Assembly: GCA_903632075.3 (NCBI GenBank)
Contig: CAHIKZ030000025.1
Coordinates: 1,690,501 to 1,754,500 of the forward strand
DNA length: 64,000 nucleotides
Direction of reading: 5' to 3'
Origin: Acanthosepion pharaonis
Lineage: Eukaryota; Mollusca; Cephalopoda; Sepiida; Sepiidae
The notes below the pieces were generated by a model that did not search any database, was not told the origin of the DNA, and worked only from the letters and a program-made list of their open reading frames with translations. Position numbers and translations under genes: made by a program. Positions 1-12,692 of this stretch are shown here, one piece after another (the stretch's first letter is position 1; each line of letters starts with the position of its first letter).

Positions 1-257
1 CATTTTCTTGTTTACTTATCTCAGGATATGACATGGTAACACAAAAAAAATTTAAAAAAAGACACCTTTTCTATTATGTAAAATGTTTATAAAGCTGAAA
101 ACAACAATGATGATTGGACTTTATAATGTTGTGTAAACAGACACTTAGCTATATAAAAAAGGTTTAGTGTTATTTATCTTCTCCCCCATACCATTGGAAA
201 CCATTTTATGCATATCTATCAGCAGGATGCAAAGTTGTTTTTTGGTTTTGTTTTTAG

Positions 258-530
258 TCATTTCACTTCAAGCAAGGCAATAAAGCCACTAAGATGCAAG
301 GGGTTACTGAGTGTGAAAGAATATAAGAAAAACATTGAGAGAAAACAATAAAAGAACAAGAATTAAGAAGTCAAGATAATAATTGACATTACATTTAAGA
401 TTTGAAGATCAAAGTTGAATGGAAAGTAAGAAGCCAGAAGAAAATCCCACAAGTAATAAGTGCAAAAGAAGAAACTTCTCACTTGAATGATATGAACCTG
501 GACAAATATTGGCTCAGGGTTCCAAGTCCC
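258..530 (+). repeat. Dispersed repeat family R1, copy 1
   Basis: It opens with TCATTTCACTTCAAGCAAGG, followed by an 'AATAAAGCCACTAAGATGCAAGG' type stretch and an A/G-rich body (AGAATATAAG, AGCCAGAAGAAAATCCCAC). The same blocks in the same order recur near 9742, 45804 and 57029, always on the plus strand. It has no coding content and no obvious tRNA-like promoter. The family type is not recognised. Confidence 0.6.
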
Positions 531-2405
531 ATAACCCATTAATGTATTACAGCTGTAGCAGCAGTGGGTGTATCTGGTACAAAATAGTTTGATGGAGCTC
601 TGCTCTCTTCAGATTAGTTTTGAATTCAGAGTTGTCTTTCTCCTAGACCAGCTGCCAGCCAATGCAAGAGAGCCCAGCTATTTAACTCATACCAGGAGAA
701 AGAAAGATTTGTCTCTTTCCCCAGTGACATTAGTACAAAGAATTTGAACAACATGCCAATTTCACTTTCTGCACTGATAACCCTTTAACTATACATACGG
801 CCTCTTAACTGTTACAGTACACACACATTTTTGTTCAGCAGCATTTAAAACTAGCAACCAATAGCAGAGGAATTTTATTGCATGAAATGTATAATATATA
901 CATTATATATAGGGCCATATATAGAGAGCAACAATAGGCTCCAGAACTGGGGGTACCTCAATCCCCTAGCAGGATTCTTGAATTGGTATTTTTTTTTGCG
1001 CACACATCAGAACTAGTTCTATTATTTGAGATGCCTCAACACAGATCTGATGGAAGAGATATGACTATTCTAATGTCACTTAACATATTACTTTTTCATG
1101 GGCTCTTAGACAAGCATGGGCCCTGGAGCACTTGTACTGCTGCCAGTCCATCTCTCAGTGAGCGCTTCAATATAGATAGATGCCTCTTATTTCATCTGTA
1201 TCATACATTATACTGACATTGTGATAATGTAATCTAGAAGAATTCTAAACAATTTGCAAAATTATGCCTCACCTAATTCTTCTAGATCAATGTTTCCCAA
1301 TTTTTTTTCAACCAGCACCCCTTTTAGGCACAAACTTTTTTGTAAACCCTCACCTTGTCAAATTAAGTTTTGAATATTATACTGAATTCATCTTTCATAA
1401 CTTATGTCAATGTTTTCAATGTGATGATTGAATTTGGTGCTTACTGGCTAAGGTGCTTACTCTAGGTTCCAGGCTGCTTAAAAGTAATTATAGATTTATA
1501 ATTTGCATGTAGTTCCTTTGTTTAGTAAGAAACTGTAAGTGTGTTGAAACCACATTCAGCCATATAGGAAGTTGGAAAAAGCAATGAAGAAAAGTGTTTT
1601 AGATACCTTTTTGTAGCCAATATGGAATAATTTTTGTAAATTTGAAAAGAAAAATAGATAAATGCTCACGACCCCCCACCTCAAATAAAACAAAAACTCC
1701 CAATGCTTCCTTTCAAAATAACAGAGCCCACAAGTGGGTGCTAGCTCCTACATTAGGAAAAACTGTTCTAGATAAAAATAATTTAAAACCTGAAGATATT
1801 AATTTATCCAGCAACAGATGCTGGTAAACCCAATCTATACTAAAATGTTATTTTCTTATATTTCTAGAGGAAACACTTTTTTTTTTATTATCTATTATTC
1901 TATTTACATGATATTATTTACACCATTTTATTATTCTGGATTCACTTGCAAGTAACACAAAAACTGACTCATACAAGCAGCACAAACTTTCAATCAGCTG
2001 CTGATGTTAATAAAAATAATAATCTCTCGCACTGTCATATCTCCTCAAGACATGAGTGATTTTGATTCTTCAGTTGCCCTAATTAATATTTGCTCCCTTA
2101 CAATAGCTAATCAATATTAATGTCCCCAATATATAACTGAATGCCTTGGGCTGTCCATTTTGCTGACAATCATTCTCTGTCATAGTTAATGGTTAGTCCT
2201 AATAGAGGAGGAGGCAATGAGAAACTATTCAGCAATTCCTCCCAATAACAATCAAGATCATTTATAATTCCCAAATAGTGTAAAAAATATTTTGAAATAA
2301 TTCCACTATTATCAAAAAGAGAAATGGCAGAGACAATTAGGGAAGAAGAATGACAAATGAACAACAGATTAATGCTCTGTGTAATCAAATGTTTCTGTGA
2401 TCAAA
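531..2405. other. AT-rich non-coding DNA, no gene seen
   Basis: No supported gene. It holds a short AT dinucleotide-like patch near 888-912 and ordinary AT-rich sequence. Short reading frames here have no recognisable domain or codon signal. Confidence 0.5.
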
Positions 2406-2652
2406 GTGTGGTGGAGTAATCGATAGCAGCTTGAATTGAGGAATCGGAGAACTGAATTTGAATTCTAGTCAAATCAATTACATTCACTAATGTGCTAATA
2501 CTCTTGGGAAAAGGTATGAATCCTCTTCTCACCCCCACCTAGCTATGGGTAAATAGCAAATAGACCAGGTTCTATAGCCTTGGATGGCAACTGGTCTACC
2601 ACAAAGAAATGGCAACCTACTACGGGAAAAAAAATCTGCCTCGTCAGTCGTG
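2406..2652 (+). mobile_element. tRNA-derived SINE-like element (SINE-A), copy 1
   Basis: It begins GTGTGGTGGAGTAATCGATAGC, a decayed tRNA-like A-box region, and has a B-box-like GAATTTGAATTC about 50 nt on. The body (GGATGGCAACTGGTCTACC) is shared with the minus-strand copy at 21758-21988. Established: tRNA-headed SINEs carry internal pol III A and B boxes. The copy is diverged and presumably inactive. Confidence 0.55.
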
Positions 2653-3559
2653 TATCACACATAACTTACTGATCAAAGTGGGTATGGCAACAATCATGAA
2701 AGGTTGAGTAATTGAGGTGTAGAATACAAGTTCGTCTTCTTATTGGAAGCTTTTGTTTTTGCGTGAAGAGTGTTGAAGTGCTGTGATAAAAAGCAGCAAT
2801 AAGATGGTGTAAATCAAGTAATGTTGTATGAAATGGGTAATCATTTTAAAGTACATTTTGTTTATATAAAAAGTAAATACAAAAACCTATGGGACAAATC
2901 ATTTCATTCTTACAAGTACAAGCAAAGATTAATATGTTATATGACTTAAATTATAATCTAACAAGCTCATTTTAGAGATAAGCAAGAACATGGCCAATTC
3001 AGTGGGTAAATTTTTATATGAGTCACCCAATTAAGACAAAAACTATTCTGCAAAATAGTTTTACAAAATATATCCAGTAACAATCCATGTATCAAAATCA
3101 TCTCTAATTCCTAATACATTTGCATCATGTTTTTTTTTGTTTTTTTTTTTAATGTATGAATTATGTTAATATATATCAAAGCAATTGGTTTTCTAAGATA
3201 TTAATCATGTTAAAATAGCTACTAAATTATTAATACAGTTCAACATCTTTAATCTGGCACTCTGTGGTCCAGCAACTCCCATGGCCCGACACTTTTTTTA
3301 AAATCAGCCACCATTAGTTCATTGTTTGGCCACAAAAACAACTCCACATGTTGTTTACAACTTTTTACAGCAGCAGAATGTTTTGGTGAGATGGTCTTGC
3401 TCATTTCTTGTATATAGCAGAATATTATCCATTCAGAGTATGAAAAGTACTGCAATTATATTTTACCGAGAAAACCAAGTGAAATAGGGTTTGAAAAGAC
3501 ACTACACATTCTGTCAAAAATTTTTAGTGCCAAGTGTTCACTGTTCCGTGCTTGTTGGG
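2653..3559. other. Non-coding; possible pogo/Tigger-like terminus near 3238-3290
   Basis: No gene. The stretch around 3238-3290 (TTTAATCTGGCACTCTGTGG, then CAGCAACTCCCATGG) resembles the repeated 'TCCGGCA' ends of pogo/Tigger-type DNA transposons. No partner terminus was found, so this is only a weak suggestion. Confidence 0.25.
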
Positions 3560-3990
3560 GGTTTGTCATGAATATAGGTACTGTCAACAGAGAATGTGAA
3601 CAATTTAAACTAAAGGAAATGATTCCAGATATGTTCAAGGGATTAATTTTCATGCAAGGTCTAACAGCAGAAAAAGATGCTGAAGTACGAACAAAAATTT
3701 TAGCAAAGATTGAACATAATAATAACATAACACTAGAGGAAATAGTGGATGATTGCCAAACAATGCTAAGTCTGAAGCATGATGCTGAAAATCTTCAAAA
3801 TAAAGAATGTGCATTAGTAAAAGGTAAGGAAAAATGCACAAAAAAGGAATATAAAATCTTGTTTCAGATGTGGAAAATTACTTCTTGGGAAAGACTGTCC
3901 ATGGAAAAAGGAAGAATGCAATAAGCGTGGTAAAAAAAAAAAAGGACATATCAAATCTCACTGAAGAACTAAACCAAGAAAAATTTTTGC
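3560..3990 (+). pseudogene. gag-like remnant with zinc knuckle
   Basis: The frame at 3568-3924 encodes a gag-like segment (MFKGLIFMQGLT, then LKHDAEN) that resembles gypsy-element capsid C-termini. After a frame change near 3850, the neighbouring frame shows CFRCGKLLLGKDCP followed by CNKRG and GHIKSH. This matches a pair of retroviral-type CCHC zinc knuckles, the second decayed. Such knuckles bind element RNA in the particle. Protease follows after about 60 nt of broken sequence, near 4050-4130, where the catalytic triad reads LLLDTDSK, with Asp in place of the usual Gly of D-T/S-G. The start is not defined, because homology begins before the first in-frame Met. Confidence 0.7.
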
Positions 3991-4466
3991 AGGGAGAAAT
4001 TAATACACAATATTGTGATGGAAAAAATAGTCACACAAAAACAAAAGAAAATTTGTTAATGTGCAAATCAATAATGTGGGTGTAAGACTGTTACTAGATA
4101 CTGATAGTAAGATTTCAGTAGTAAATAAAATCACATGAAAAGTAATTGGAAAAATTTTATTATAAAGAAAGTCACAACTTCAGTTTCTGGTGAGAAATTA
4201 TTTTAAGGGGGTGGGGATTAACATGTAATATTCATTTTCGAAATTAGCAGGTAAAAATAAAAGCTTATGTTCTAAGAAATACAATGAATTTATTCAGTAC
4301 GGACTGGAGGGAACTATTTGAACTGGAATTTACCAATAAACACTTATCGTAAAAATGTAAGTGGACAAGTGACCAATTTAAAAAGTCAGAGTGAAAAAAA
4401 CTTAAGGAAGAATTTAAAAAATGTTTTCCTGAATTTCTGTCTAATGAACTGGGTCGGTGTTCAAAA

Positions 4467-5630
4467 TTGAAGGCGACTTTTCAAGTAAAAAAAGGTTCAA
4501 TGTCAGTATTTAAACTGAAATGGAGCTTACTATTCACAGAATTAGAACAAATAAATGAAGAGTTGGACAGACTAGAAAGAATTGGTGTATTGCAGAAAAT
4601 AAAATGTTCAAAATGGGCTACACCAGCAGCATACATAAAGAGAAAAAATGACAAAATTCATGTTTGCACAGGCTTCTGAACTGGATCAAATAGTTGTCTT
4701 GAAACACAATTGCCCATTACCAAATCCAGAAATTTTTTTTCAAAGTTGAATGACAGAAAAATATTTTCAAAGATGAAGCATATTTACAAATTCAGATTGA
4801 AAATCAATATTCTTAATTAACGACCATAAATACGCACAGAAGTTTATATAAGTTTAATTGACTTCCTTTTGGTATAAAGGTTGCACCAGCTATTTTTCAA
4901 GAAGCTATGGATACCATGCTGGCAGATTGTAATTTTGCAGCGGTGTATCTGGACGATATTTTGATCAAGAGTGTGTTGAAAGATAACATGTTGGGCATGT
5001 CAAAGCAATTATCAAAAACTAAGAGAATATATATTCAAGCATGTGAATTGTTTTTGCCAAAAATAAAATCTGGGTCAAATTATTGATAAAAATGGTAGGA
5101 AACCAGATCTGTCAAGGACAAATGCAATTAAAAATATGCCTACACCAACAAACATAACTACATTACAAGCATTTTTAGGATTGGCTAATTATTATTGAAT
5201 TTATATATATAATATACATAGTTTGGCAGCTCCACTTAACAATTATAAAAAAGTAGTAAAGTGGAATTAGTATCATAAATATCAAAAAGCATTTGATGAA
5301 ATAAAAAAAAAAAAAGTCTTAGCACACTATGATCCAAAAGCAAAAATTGTAGTAGCGTCAGATGCTAGTGAATATAGTATTGGAGCAGTAATTTTTACAC
5401 AAATACAATGGTGGTAAAATGAAAGCTTTCACTCATGCTTCACGCTCACTTCTACCAACAGAGAAAAATTACAGCCAGATAGAGAAAGAAGCTCTAGCAA
5501 TCACATTCACTATGAAAAAATTCCATAAATTCATTCATAGAAGAAATTTCATGCTGCAAACAGACCATAAACCATTATTAGTGATATATGGTTCAAAGAA
5601 AAGTATACCTACATATCCATACATCTAACA
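4467..5630 (+). pseudogene. Ty3/gypsy reverse transcriptase and RNase H remnant
   Basis: The frame from 4467 has the RT N-terminal pattern ELDRLERIGVLQKI, then KWATPAAYIKRKNDKIHVC. Several frameshifts later, near 4940-4965, the catalytic motif YLDDI is readable (AVYLDDILIK). The thumb/connection follows (FLGLANYY near 5170-5200). RNase H follows at about 5340-5600, with SDASEYSIGAV, then EKNYSQIEKEALAITF and LQTDHKPL. Order and spacing match gypsy pol. Many stops in all frames show it is dead. Confidence 0.85.
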
Positions 5631-5733
5631 GCTTACAGTACTATAATTTCACAGTGGAGTACCAACCGTCTAAAAAAAATATTAGGACATGCTAATGTAT
5701 TATCAAGGTTAATATCTAAAAAATGCAGAACCA

Positions 5734-6740
5734 TTGAAGGACACAGTCATAGCAGTGCTAAAAAGCAAGATGAAAATTAAAAATATTGTATGCAACATAG
5801 TACGGGAATTACCAGTTACAGAGGATGAAATTAAAGAAAAGGCAGAAAAGGACGTCTTTATTACTAAAATAAAGAAGCAATTAAAAGAAACTAAAAATGT
5901 ACAGAATCAAGAATTTAACACATACTCGATATACAATGGTGTTGTACGGACAAAGCATTATAATACCAAGTGTGTTACAGAAACATATATTAAAGAATTT
6001 TCTTTCCAGACAACATGGCATTCCAAGAATGAAATCTCTCCTGTGAAGTTTCTTAACTTGGTCCATTCCAGTCCAGTCCAATATATCAAAAAAAAACAAA
6101 ACAGTAAAAGCATATAGAGGTTGTATTCTAGCAGCAAAACTACTGTTCACAATGACAGAACTGTGGTCAAGATTGCATATAGATTTAGCAGGTCCTATGG
6201 ATGGAGGATATTATCTAGTGGTAGTTGATAGTTTTATAAAATGATCAGAAATTTACAAGTGCAAAAAATCCTACATCCTCGGTGACAGTGAATTTCTTGC
6301 ATGAACTCTTTGTGAGATATAGCATACCAGATGACATAGTATCAGATAATGGAACTCAATACATTGGGAAAGAATTTCAAGACTTTTGCAAGTTGTTCTC
6401 TATAGAACATATTACAATTCCCACTGTATCACCCGAGGTCTAACAGACAAGCAGAACAGTTTGAGGGAATGTTCAAAAGAGCATTGGAAAAAAGCAAGTA
6501 TGGACAAATTAAATGAGGACGCACTTCAAAATTTTTTTGAGAGTGTACTGGTTAAGACCTAACTCCAACAAACCATCAAGCATATCACCAGCAGAATTAA
6601 TGTTTGCCAGAAAGGTAAAATTGGTTGAAAATCACAAACAGTTAATAAAGGTGACACCAATACTTTCAAGGTCAGTAACAAAGTATTCTTTAGAGCATAC
6701 AAGGATAGAAAAGAAACCTGGGAAGATGGCATAATAACAG
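5734..6740 (+). pseudogene. Ty3/gypsy integrase remnant
   Basis: The segment after RNase H contains a decayed zinc-binding region near 6000-6110. It is followed by the DDE core start HIDLAGPMDGGYYLVVVDSF (about 6174-6235), the second-Asp motif SDNGTQYIGKEF (about 6340-6378), and the region of the catalytic Glu (SNRQAEQFEGMFKRALEKSK, about 6440-6498). The C-terminal PAELMFARKV block typical of gypsy integrases lies at 6591-6620. The parts fall in different frames and stops intervene, so it is non-functional. Confidence 0.8.
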
Positions 6741-7019
6741 CTGGAATTGGAAAATTGGTCTACATGGTAAAAGGAAAAAACTTCCAACATAAAAGGCACC
6801 AAAATCAGCTGAAGAAAAGATTAACTGGTGAAAAACCCGAAGAACCAGTTAAAATACTGTACAATATTTTTGATGTGCCAGTACCAAAACAAATTGTGGA
6901 ATCAACAAGTTCAAGGGAAAAAAAAAAAAAAAAAAAAACGTACATAAGAACTATAAGGAGATACTAATACCAAATAAAAAATGTATTTATTTAATAAAGT
7001 GGTAATCTCAAAAGTGGAG

Positions 7020-7219
7020 ATGTTGTGGAGTAAAGAGTACACCTCTGGTGATTCTATGAATTCATCCAATACTATAAAGAGTTCCAGGGTATGAAGTCAC
7101 TAGTAGTCATATTGGAGTCAGTCTTCATACTAACTATACATGCATTACAACAATAGCATTTCATATAGAGAATACTTTAATGAATTATGTTTTACCAAGT
7201 ACAAGTGTGTGTTATAACA
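7020..7219 (+). repeat. Probable 3' LTR of the gypsy element
   Basis: It starts TGTTGTGGAG immediately after a purine-rich tract and appears to end ATAACA near 7219, giving a TG...CA element of about 200 bp. The 3' boundary is uncertain because no second LTR is present for comparison. Confidence 0.45.
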
Positions 7220-8004
7220 ACCTTACTTAGAATTCATAGCTACAAATTGTATTGTGCTGTCTTGTGTTGTCTTCTGACAAATGTCAAGAAGGGCTTATTT
7301 TTGGCAAACAGTCCCAGAAGTGGTTTATGGTTGGTGCACAGAGAGAAAAAAAAAAAACTATATACAGATACTTATGAATTTTTTTGGTTACAAACACAAG
7401 TGTTGCTTCTTTTCAATGTGGGCATAATTTCTCTCCAAGACAAAACAAACATGAAATGTAACACACTGGCTTATTCATTTTACGAGCCCATTACTCATTA
7501 CTTTATCTAGGGTGACACATTTGTATGCACCAAGTTTAGTTTTGAAGGGTTGAAAGTGTCAAAAGAAGGATCTGAAACATTTTCTTATATTTGCTCTTTT
7601 TCAATTTGTCCTGATTTGTCCAATACAGGAAATACTTTCTGAACATTCCACTAAAGGTAGAGAACTACTGTGTGGCATTGTATGAGCATAAGAAAGGGTA
7701 AGAAGTGAAGTTCATGGGACTATACAGGAAAGGTAACACTTAACTTGAAGAGGTCAAGATTTTAGTGATTGGGAAAACATCCTACCGGGGGTCAAATCCA
7801 CAAAGCAGCAGCAGCAGTTCTTGAAGAGAGCTGTTTGAATGGAACTTCTTACTATTGGAGTATAAAGGGAATGAGGATGATTCACTCTTGTGTATGTGGT
7901 ATGGTGTGTCCCAGTTGTAAAGGTCAGGACTGGTGGGACTAAGGAATATAGCTTGGCAGATCACATGCCATGGAAGTAGCGATATAGCAGCAAGAGGCTA
8001 GCAA
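7220..8004. other. No gene seen
   Basis: AT-rich non-coding sequence with a CAGCAGCAGCAG run near 7804-7815. No reading frame has recognisable coding content. Confidence 0.45.
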
Positions 8005-8950
8005 CATTTTGCAAGGCCATGTAGATGTTTTTGAACTATATCAAGACATGCAAGTGAGGACTGGGCAGCTCAAGCCCAGATATGGAAGCATCAGTCCAAC
8101 GAACACCATCCATAGCCGGCTGAGTATTCTGAGTGTACAAATGGCTAGTTAGTCTGATCCATGCATGGACATCTCTTTGGCAGTGTGGACAAGGAATGCA
8201 AGCAGTAGTGACATTGTTCCTTCTACAGGCATGGCTCAGCTGTAGTCACTCTGTTGGGTTTTTTCATGTCTTTGAACCCTTATGGACTGTTGCTTATCAT
8301 TCTCGGCTATCTAACACTGTCTGCTACCATTTTTATGGCTGATGTTGAGGGCCTTCAGTGTGTCTTTGCTACACTTTTTCTGGCTTCCTCAGCATATGAT
8401 ACTGCTGTTTCTAATCATACAGTTTCATTGGTTGCTAGTGGTCTGATATGCAAACTGTGTTCATAGTAACTGAATTAGGATTCTGCTGGGAGATTTAGCA
8501 TGATAGAATACCTCTGTATCAGGAATCCTGTTTTTCTACTTAATGCAAATTTTCCGAGGCCAGTATTATGCTAAATGGTTCAAATTCTATGCATGCCTTT
8601 GTTATACAGTTCATGCTTCCCAGCTATAGAGCAGGAGGGAGAGAACTACAACTTGGTAGACATGGATCTTTGTATATACAGTGATACCTCATTTGTTCAA
8701 CAGGTTCTTGTGAAGTCTGCCAAATGCAGCATTGACCTTGACAATCCTTGTGACATCAGTTTGGGGGAACGCATGTATTTCTAAGATAGGTTAACTTGTG
8801 CATTGCATTCCATCACTACACATTGATGAACTTGTTCAGTTCAATGTTGTGCCCTTCCTGGTGCATCAATTCAGTCTTCTTAACCACTGCTACTTTTTGA
8901 ACAATTACCAAAAGCTTTTCCTCTATATTATTCAGTTGACAACAAAGGTA
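8005..8950 (-). pseudogene. Degenerate LINE ORF2 3' end, with C-terminal zinc-finger tail
   Basis: Read on the minus strand from 8950 down, fragments match the C-terminal part of a common invertebrate LINE reverse-transcriptase protein. They are KTELMHQ, then (about 8740-8620) NAAFGRLHKNL, TKIHVYQVVVLSLLLYS and a decayed WTVY. Next comes a region equivalent to the EEARKSVAKT tail (about 8395-8365), and finally a C2H2-like finger CPHCQRDVHAWIRLTSHL (about 8205-8150). Families of this kind end in a finger resembling CPxCxRxFxARIGLxSH. Stops and frameshifts are frequent. It is clearly more GC-rich than its surroundings. The 5' part (endonuclease, RT core) is absent, as in typical 5'-truncated LINE copies. 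Confidence 0.75.
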
Positions 8951-9700
8951 GAACAACAACTTTGCCATTGACCTAACAGACTTACAATGAATACATTGTA
9001 TGTGAGCGTATTAACCAAAACAGCTATGCTAGTCATTATAATTAGAATTAACATTTAAAGAAATAAAAAATAGAACAAAGAAAGATTTTTTTTGTTTGTT
9101 GATTTGTTTTCTTTTAAGAAAACACAGTGTGTGTCATTGACGGACATTTAACTGTCTACAATGAAAGACAAAAGAATAAAATAGTAAAAGTTGTAAAGAT
9201 TCCAAGTTTGTTCACAGAAGTAAATTAATACCTTGAGCAATCAGTGAAATTTTCTTATTGTGTCTAAGTTTGAGTTGCTTCCATTGTTATTGTTGACAGC
9301 TTTATTTTATGAAACTCCTTGCTGAACGGACACAGATGACAAAATTTAGAGACTAACATTGTATTAGTTTAAAGATATTATAACATTGAGTCACATCTAA
9401 ACTTATGCTTAGGTGTTCAAGTCATGATTATTAATGTGTCCTCCTTTTGTAAAAAGCAAAATAATTTCATGTTTAAAGATACTCTGTATATAAATTACAA
9501 AGAAAAAGTTACTACTCTAAAATGAATATTATCGACATTATCAGATTATTTATCTTATAGTCGTTTTACCTGTAGTACATTTAATCTTGTGTTAAACTGA
9601 GACAGACATTCTAGATGTTTCAGCTTTATTTTTCATAAGTGTTGTGTGCATGCATGCATAATGAAATAAATTATGACCATGGAATATTAGTGTTTAAGCC

Positions 9701-9739
<39 letters not shown>

Positions 9740-9741
9740 TA
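8951..9741. other. Non-coding with (TA)n microsatellite
   Basis: No gene. A pure TA dinucleotide run spans about 9705-9736. Confidence 0.6.
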
Positions 9742-9965
9742 CAGAGTCTCAGAATATAAGAAAAATAAAAGAATAAATTAAAAAGACAGAAGATAATGAC
9801 TGACATTGATCATCAAAAATTTTTGACAAAGTTGACTGAAAATTAAGATGCCAGAAGAAAGTTCCACAAAGAGGTACAAGAGAGAAAACTGTTAGTATAG
9901 AACTTATGGTGACATTTAGCCATTTAAACTGTAAAATGAGACCTAGCTGCCAATCTAGTAGTAAA
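9742..9965 (+). repeat. Dispersed repeat family R1, copy 2 (5'-truncated)
   Basis: It shares AGAATATAAGAAAAA, GACAGAAGATAATGACTGAC and GCCAGAAGAAAGTTCCACAA with copies 1 and 3. It begins inside the family, right after the TA microsatellite, and lacks the TCATTTCAC head. Confidence 0.55.
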
Positions 9966-12669
9966 TTCATAAAGTAAAAGGTACCAAAGAGGAAAGCCCA
10001 TCAGAATAATTACTATGAAAATCTTTATAGAAAAGGCAGAGAGAGACGCTACATCTATTAATATAATAGACATTTTCTTTTCTTTTTTAATTCCAAGTTT
10101 GACACTCTCTCTTAATTCAGATTGTGATATTAAATCACTCTTTCAGAAAGCACTGCAACCATATATCCCTACCTCTTCACTTACCAATGAATTATTACAA
10201 GTAAAAAAAAAAAACAAAAAAAAACAAGAAACTACTATACCGTTAGAAAGTTTATCTTAAAAGATTTATATTGAAAGCAGCAAATATATTAATTGATTTT
10301 TAAATATCATTGAGAGGATATATTACACAGACCTGACAGGTTGGTTTTTTTTTTTATTTTCCTTGTAATAATTTAATCATAAAGACAAAAGTAAAATTGA
10401 TTAATAATAGAATTCTATGACGCTTAAGAATTTTATAAAGAAATCAGAATTAGTGAAATTGATGATGCACAAGAATTTAACTCCAAAACTGATTCAGAAA
10501 AAAAAAAAAAAAAAAAGAAAAAATGAAAGTTGATAACTGGTTTAACCACAATCTAAGACTAGTCTGGCACAGGGCCACTGTGAGGACTTAACTCCAAAAT
10601 TCTACCACTATTCTATGGCAGGTGCCCAAATCTGTGGATATTTTTAAAAACGAAAAACTGGCTGATACAGTAAAACATTTATTCTATGGCTAATTAAATA
10701 CAATGTATAAAAACAAATGTTTTAAGTTGATGCATAAATTCCCAGTACCATCTTTTGCATAATGTTAGAGAAATTTGAGAAGTGTCTGAAGTTGACTTAA
10801 CTCTTTATTTCTTGTACATTAATTCAAGTGTAACATAAGTATTAAAAAAAAATGATTTTCATGTGAATTTATGAAAAACATTAGTCACTTTTAAACTTTT
10901 GTTCGTCTTAGACAACAGTGAAAAAATTATTTTTTTTTGATAACAGCCACTGGCAGCAAAAAATGAATTACTGCAAGAATTTAAAATAAAGATAATCCTA
11001 ACTAAATCCAGTAGAGCCTTCATCCCAGCTTAAAGTTACTGATCCAAAGAAATTCTGTTTGGTAAGATTAAAAGGAAATTCTTTATTATTTAGTCCTGTA
11101 ACTTGGATAAACACTTACTGTGTTATGCTTTAGTAAACAGTATGTCCATTTGAATGACATATTGGAAGAGAAAAGATCTTTTTCTGAGTAAGGAATTTAA
11201 CAAGGGTTGCCTGACTATGCTCATGATATTGTTGCAAATGCAATACAGCAAATGGGGTAAGAATAGGAAGTTCTTCTACATTCAGCATATACTTTAGACC
11301 TCTCTCTTTCAGACTATCACTTTATTTGCTTCATGCAAAACTTTGTATGGCCAGCAGTTCCAATAAATTCCAGATATCAAAAAATTCTGTCAATTAAAAC
11401 TAGAACCTTTCTTTTATAATAGAATACAATTTACTTGAAAGATGGCATAAAAACCTAGAAAGCCAGAAAAAATACTTCAGTGGGTTGATAACATATCAAA
11501 AATAAAAATTGTGCTGTAAACTTAGAATTAAACAAAATTTACTTATGAATGAACAAAAAGCTATTCACTTTAACAACTGACAAAATCCTGTTGTCGATCC
11601 TTCTATCTTGATACGATTAAAGAAAAGTTTCAGTGGAAATATTTTTTTTTCTTTCGTTCATCCCATGCCTATCACGTATTTGAGGAATGTTCCCATTTCC
11701 TAACTTCTACTATTACTTTATCTACACTTCTGTTCCTATGATGATACTTCATTGCCATCTTTGTTACTTATGCACAAGTAATATAATTGACATAGCACCT
11801 TGAACATTATTCAGGAAATATGTGTTACACAAGCTTGCAATTTGGAAGATGACATAACAAAACTGCATAGAATAAGTTACAAACAAAACCAGTTTGAAAA
11901 TTAATAAATAAAAAAAAAAAGTGTTAATATCGAATCAACATAAGCAAAATTTAGATTTACCCCACCACCCTGAAAAAAAAAGACTAACAAAAACTTTAAT
12001 GAAATTTTATTTTCTTTATCAACAGAGAAAAAAAGTGTCCTATTTGTACCATTTTGCAATGACCAATGACATCAAGATTTTTTTATGCTATGTGGGTATT
12101 ATTGATTTTACAAGTATTAGTCTGATCAAAAATTTGAATTCTAATTTAGTTCTGTTTAATTGGACATCAAAATCAGTTCATCCTTCAAATGAAATTCCAA
12201 GTTGAGAACGTTTATCTTTATGGGGAGGAGGGGAGATTGCAAAAAAAAAAAAAAAATCTGTGGTAGAAGATAATTCTCCTCAAAATGTTATATCCCTATT
12301 TTTACACGCATTTTTCAAAATTATCTTTTTAATCTCGTTATTAACTTAAGAAAATAGAACATTTTACAAATAGTTGAAATTTCAAAATCAAACTGAATTT
12401 TTTCTAAAATCTATCTCAAATCTTTTAATATAGCTGGCATAACAAAGTCAGACACATTGCAATATAAACTATAAACATGTTTTTAAGCACAACAGTAATG
12501 TCAAAGACAGACATAAAACTACCAGAGTAGTCAGCATTGTACAAAGAATAAAAATAAACCATTTATCATTTGGGAGCAGCTGTCAAATATAGCATTTTCT
12601 TTCTCTATTCCCCACCACCAGTACATTTTATTTAAGTAACTTAAAATTAAATTAAATTTTATATACAAT
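9966..12669. other. Gene-poor AT-rich region
   Basis: Low-CpG, AT-rich sequence with several A homopolymers (for example 10499-10516, 12241-12256). No coding segment or recognisable repeat was supported. Confidence 0.5.
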
Positions 12670-12692
12670 ACACACACACACACACACACACA
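12670..12692. repeat. (CA)n microsatellite
   Basis: An uninterrupted CA dinucleotide run of about 23 bp. Confidence 0.9.

Larger units (their letters stand above)
3560..7219 (+). mobile_element. Degenerate Ty3/gypsy LTR retrotransposon
   Basis: Remnants of gag, protease, reverse transcriptase, RNase H and integrase occur in that order on the plus strand, the pol order of Ty3/gypsy elements. Every segment is broken by stops and frameshifts. A purine-rich tract (AAAAGTGGAGA) at about 7008-7019 directly precedes TGTTGTGG, so a 3' LTR is proposed at 7020. No matching 5' LTR or primer-binding site was found upstream of gag, so the copy may be 5'-truncated. The pol reading frames are in the CpG-poor part of the window, consistent with long decay. 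It cannot encode a working element. Confidence 0.85.

Noticed and set aside
8133..8784. Several plus-strand frames of about 70 codons
   Set aside because: They are antisense to the decayed LINE ORF2 on the minus strand.
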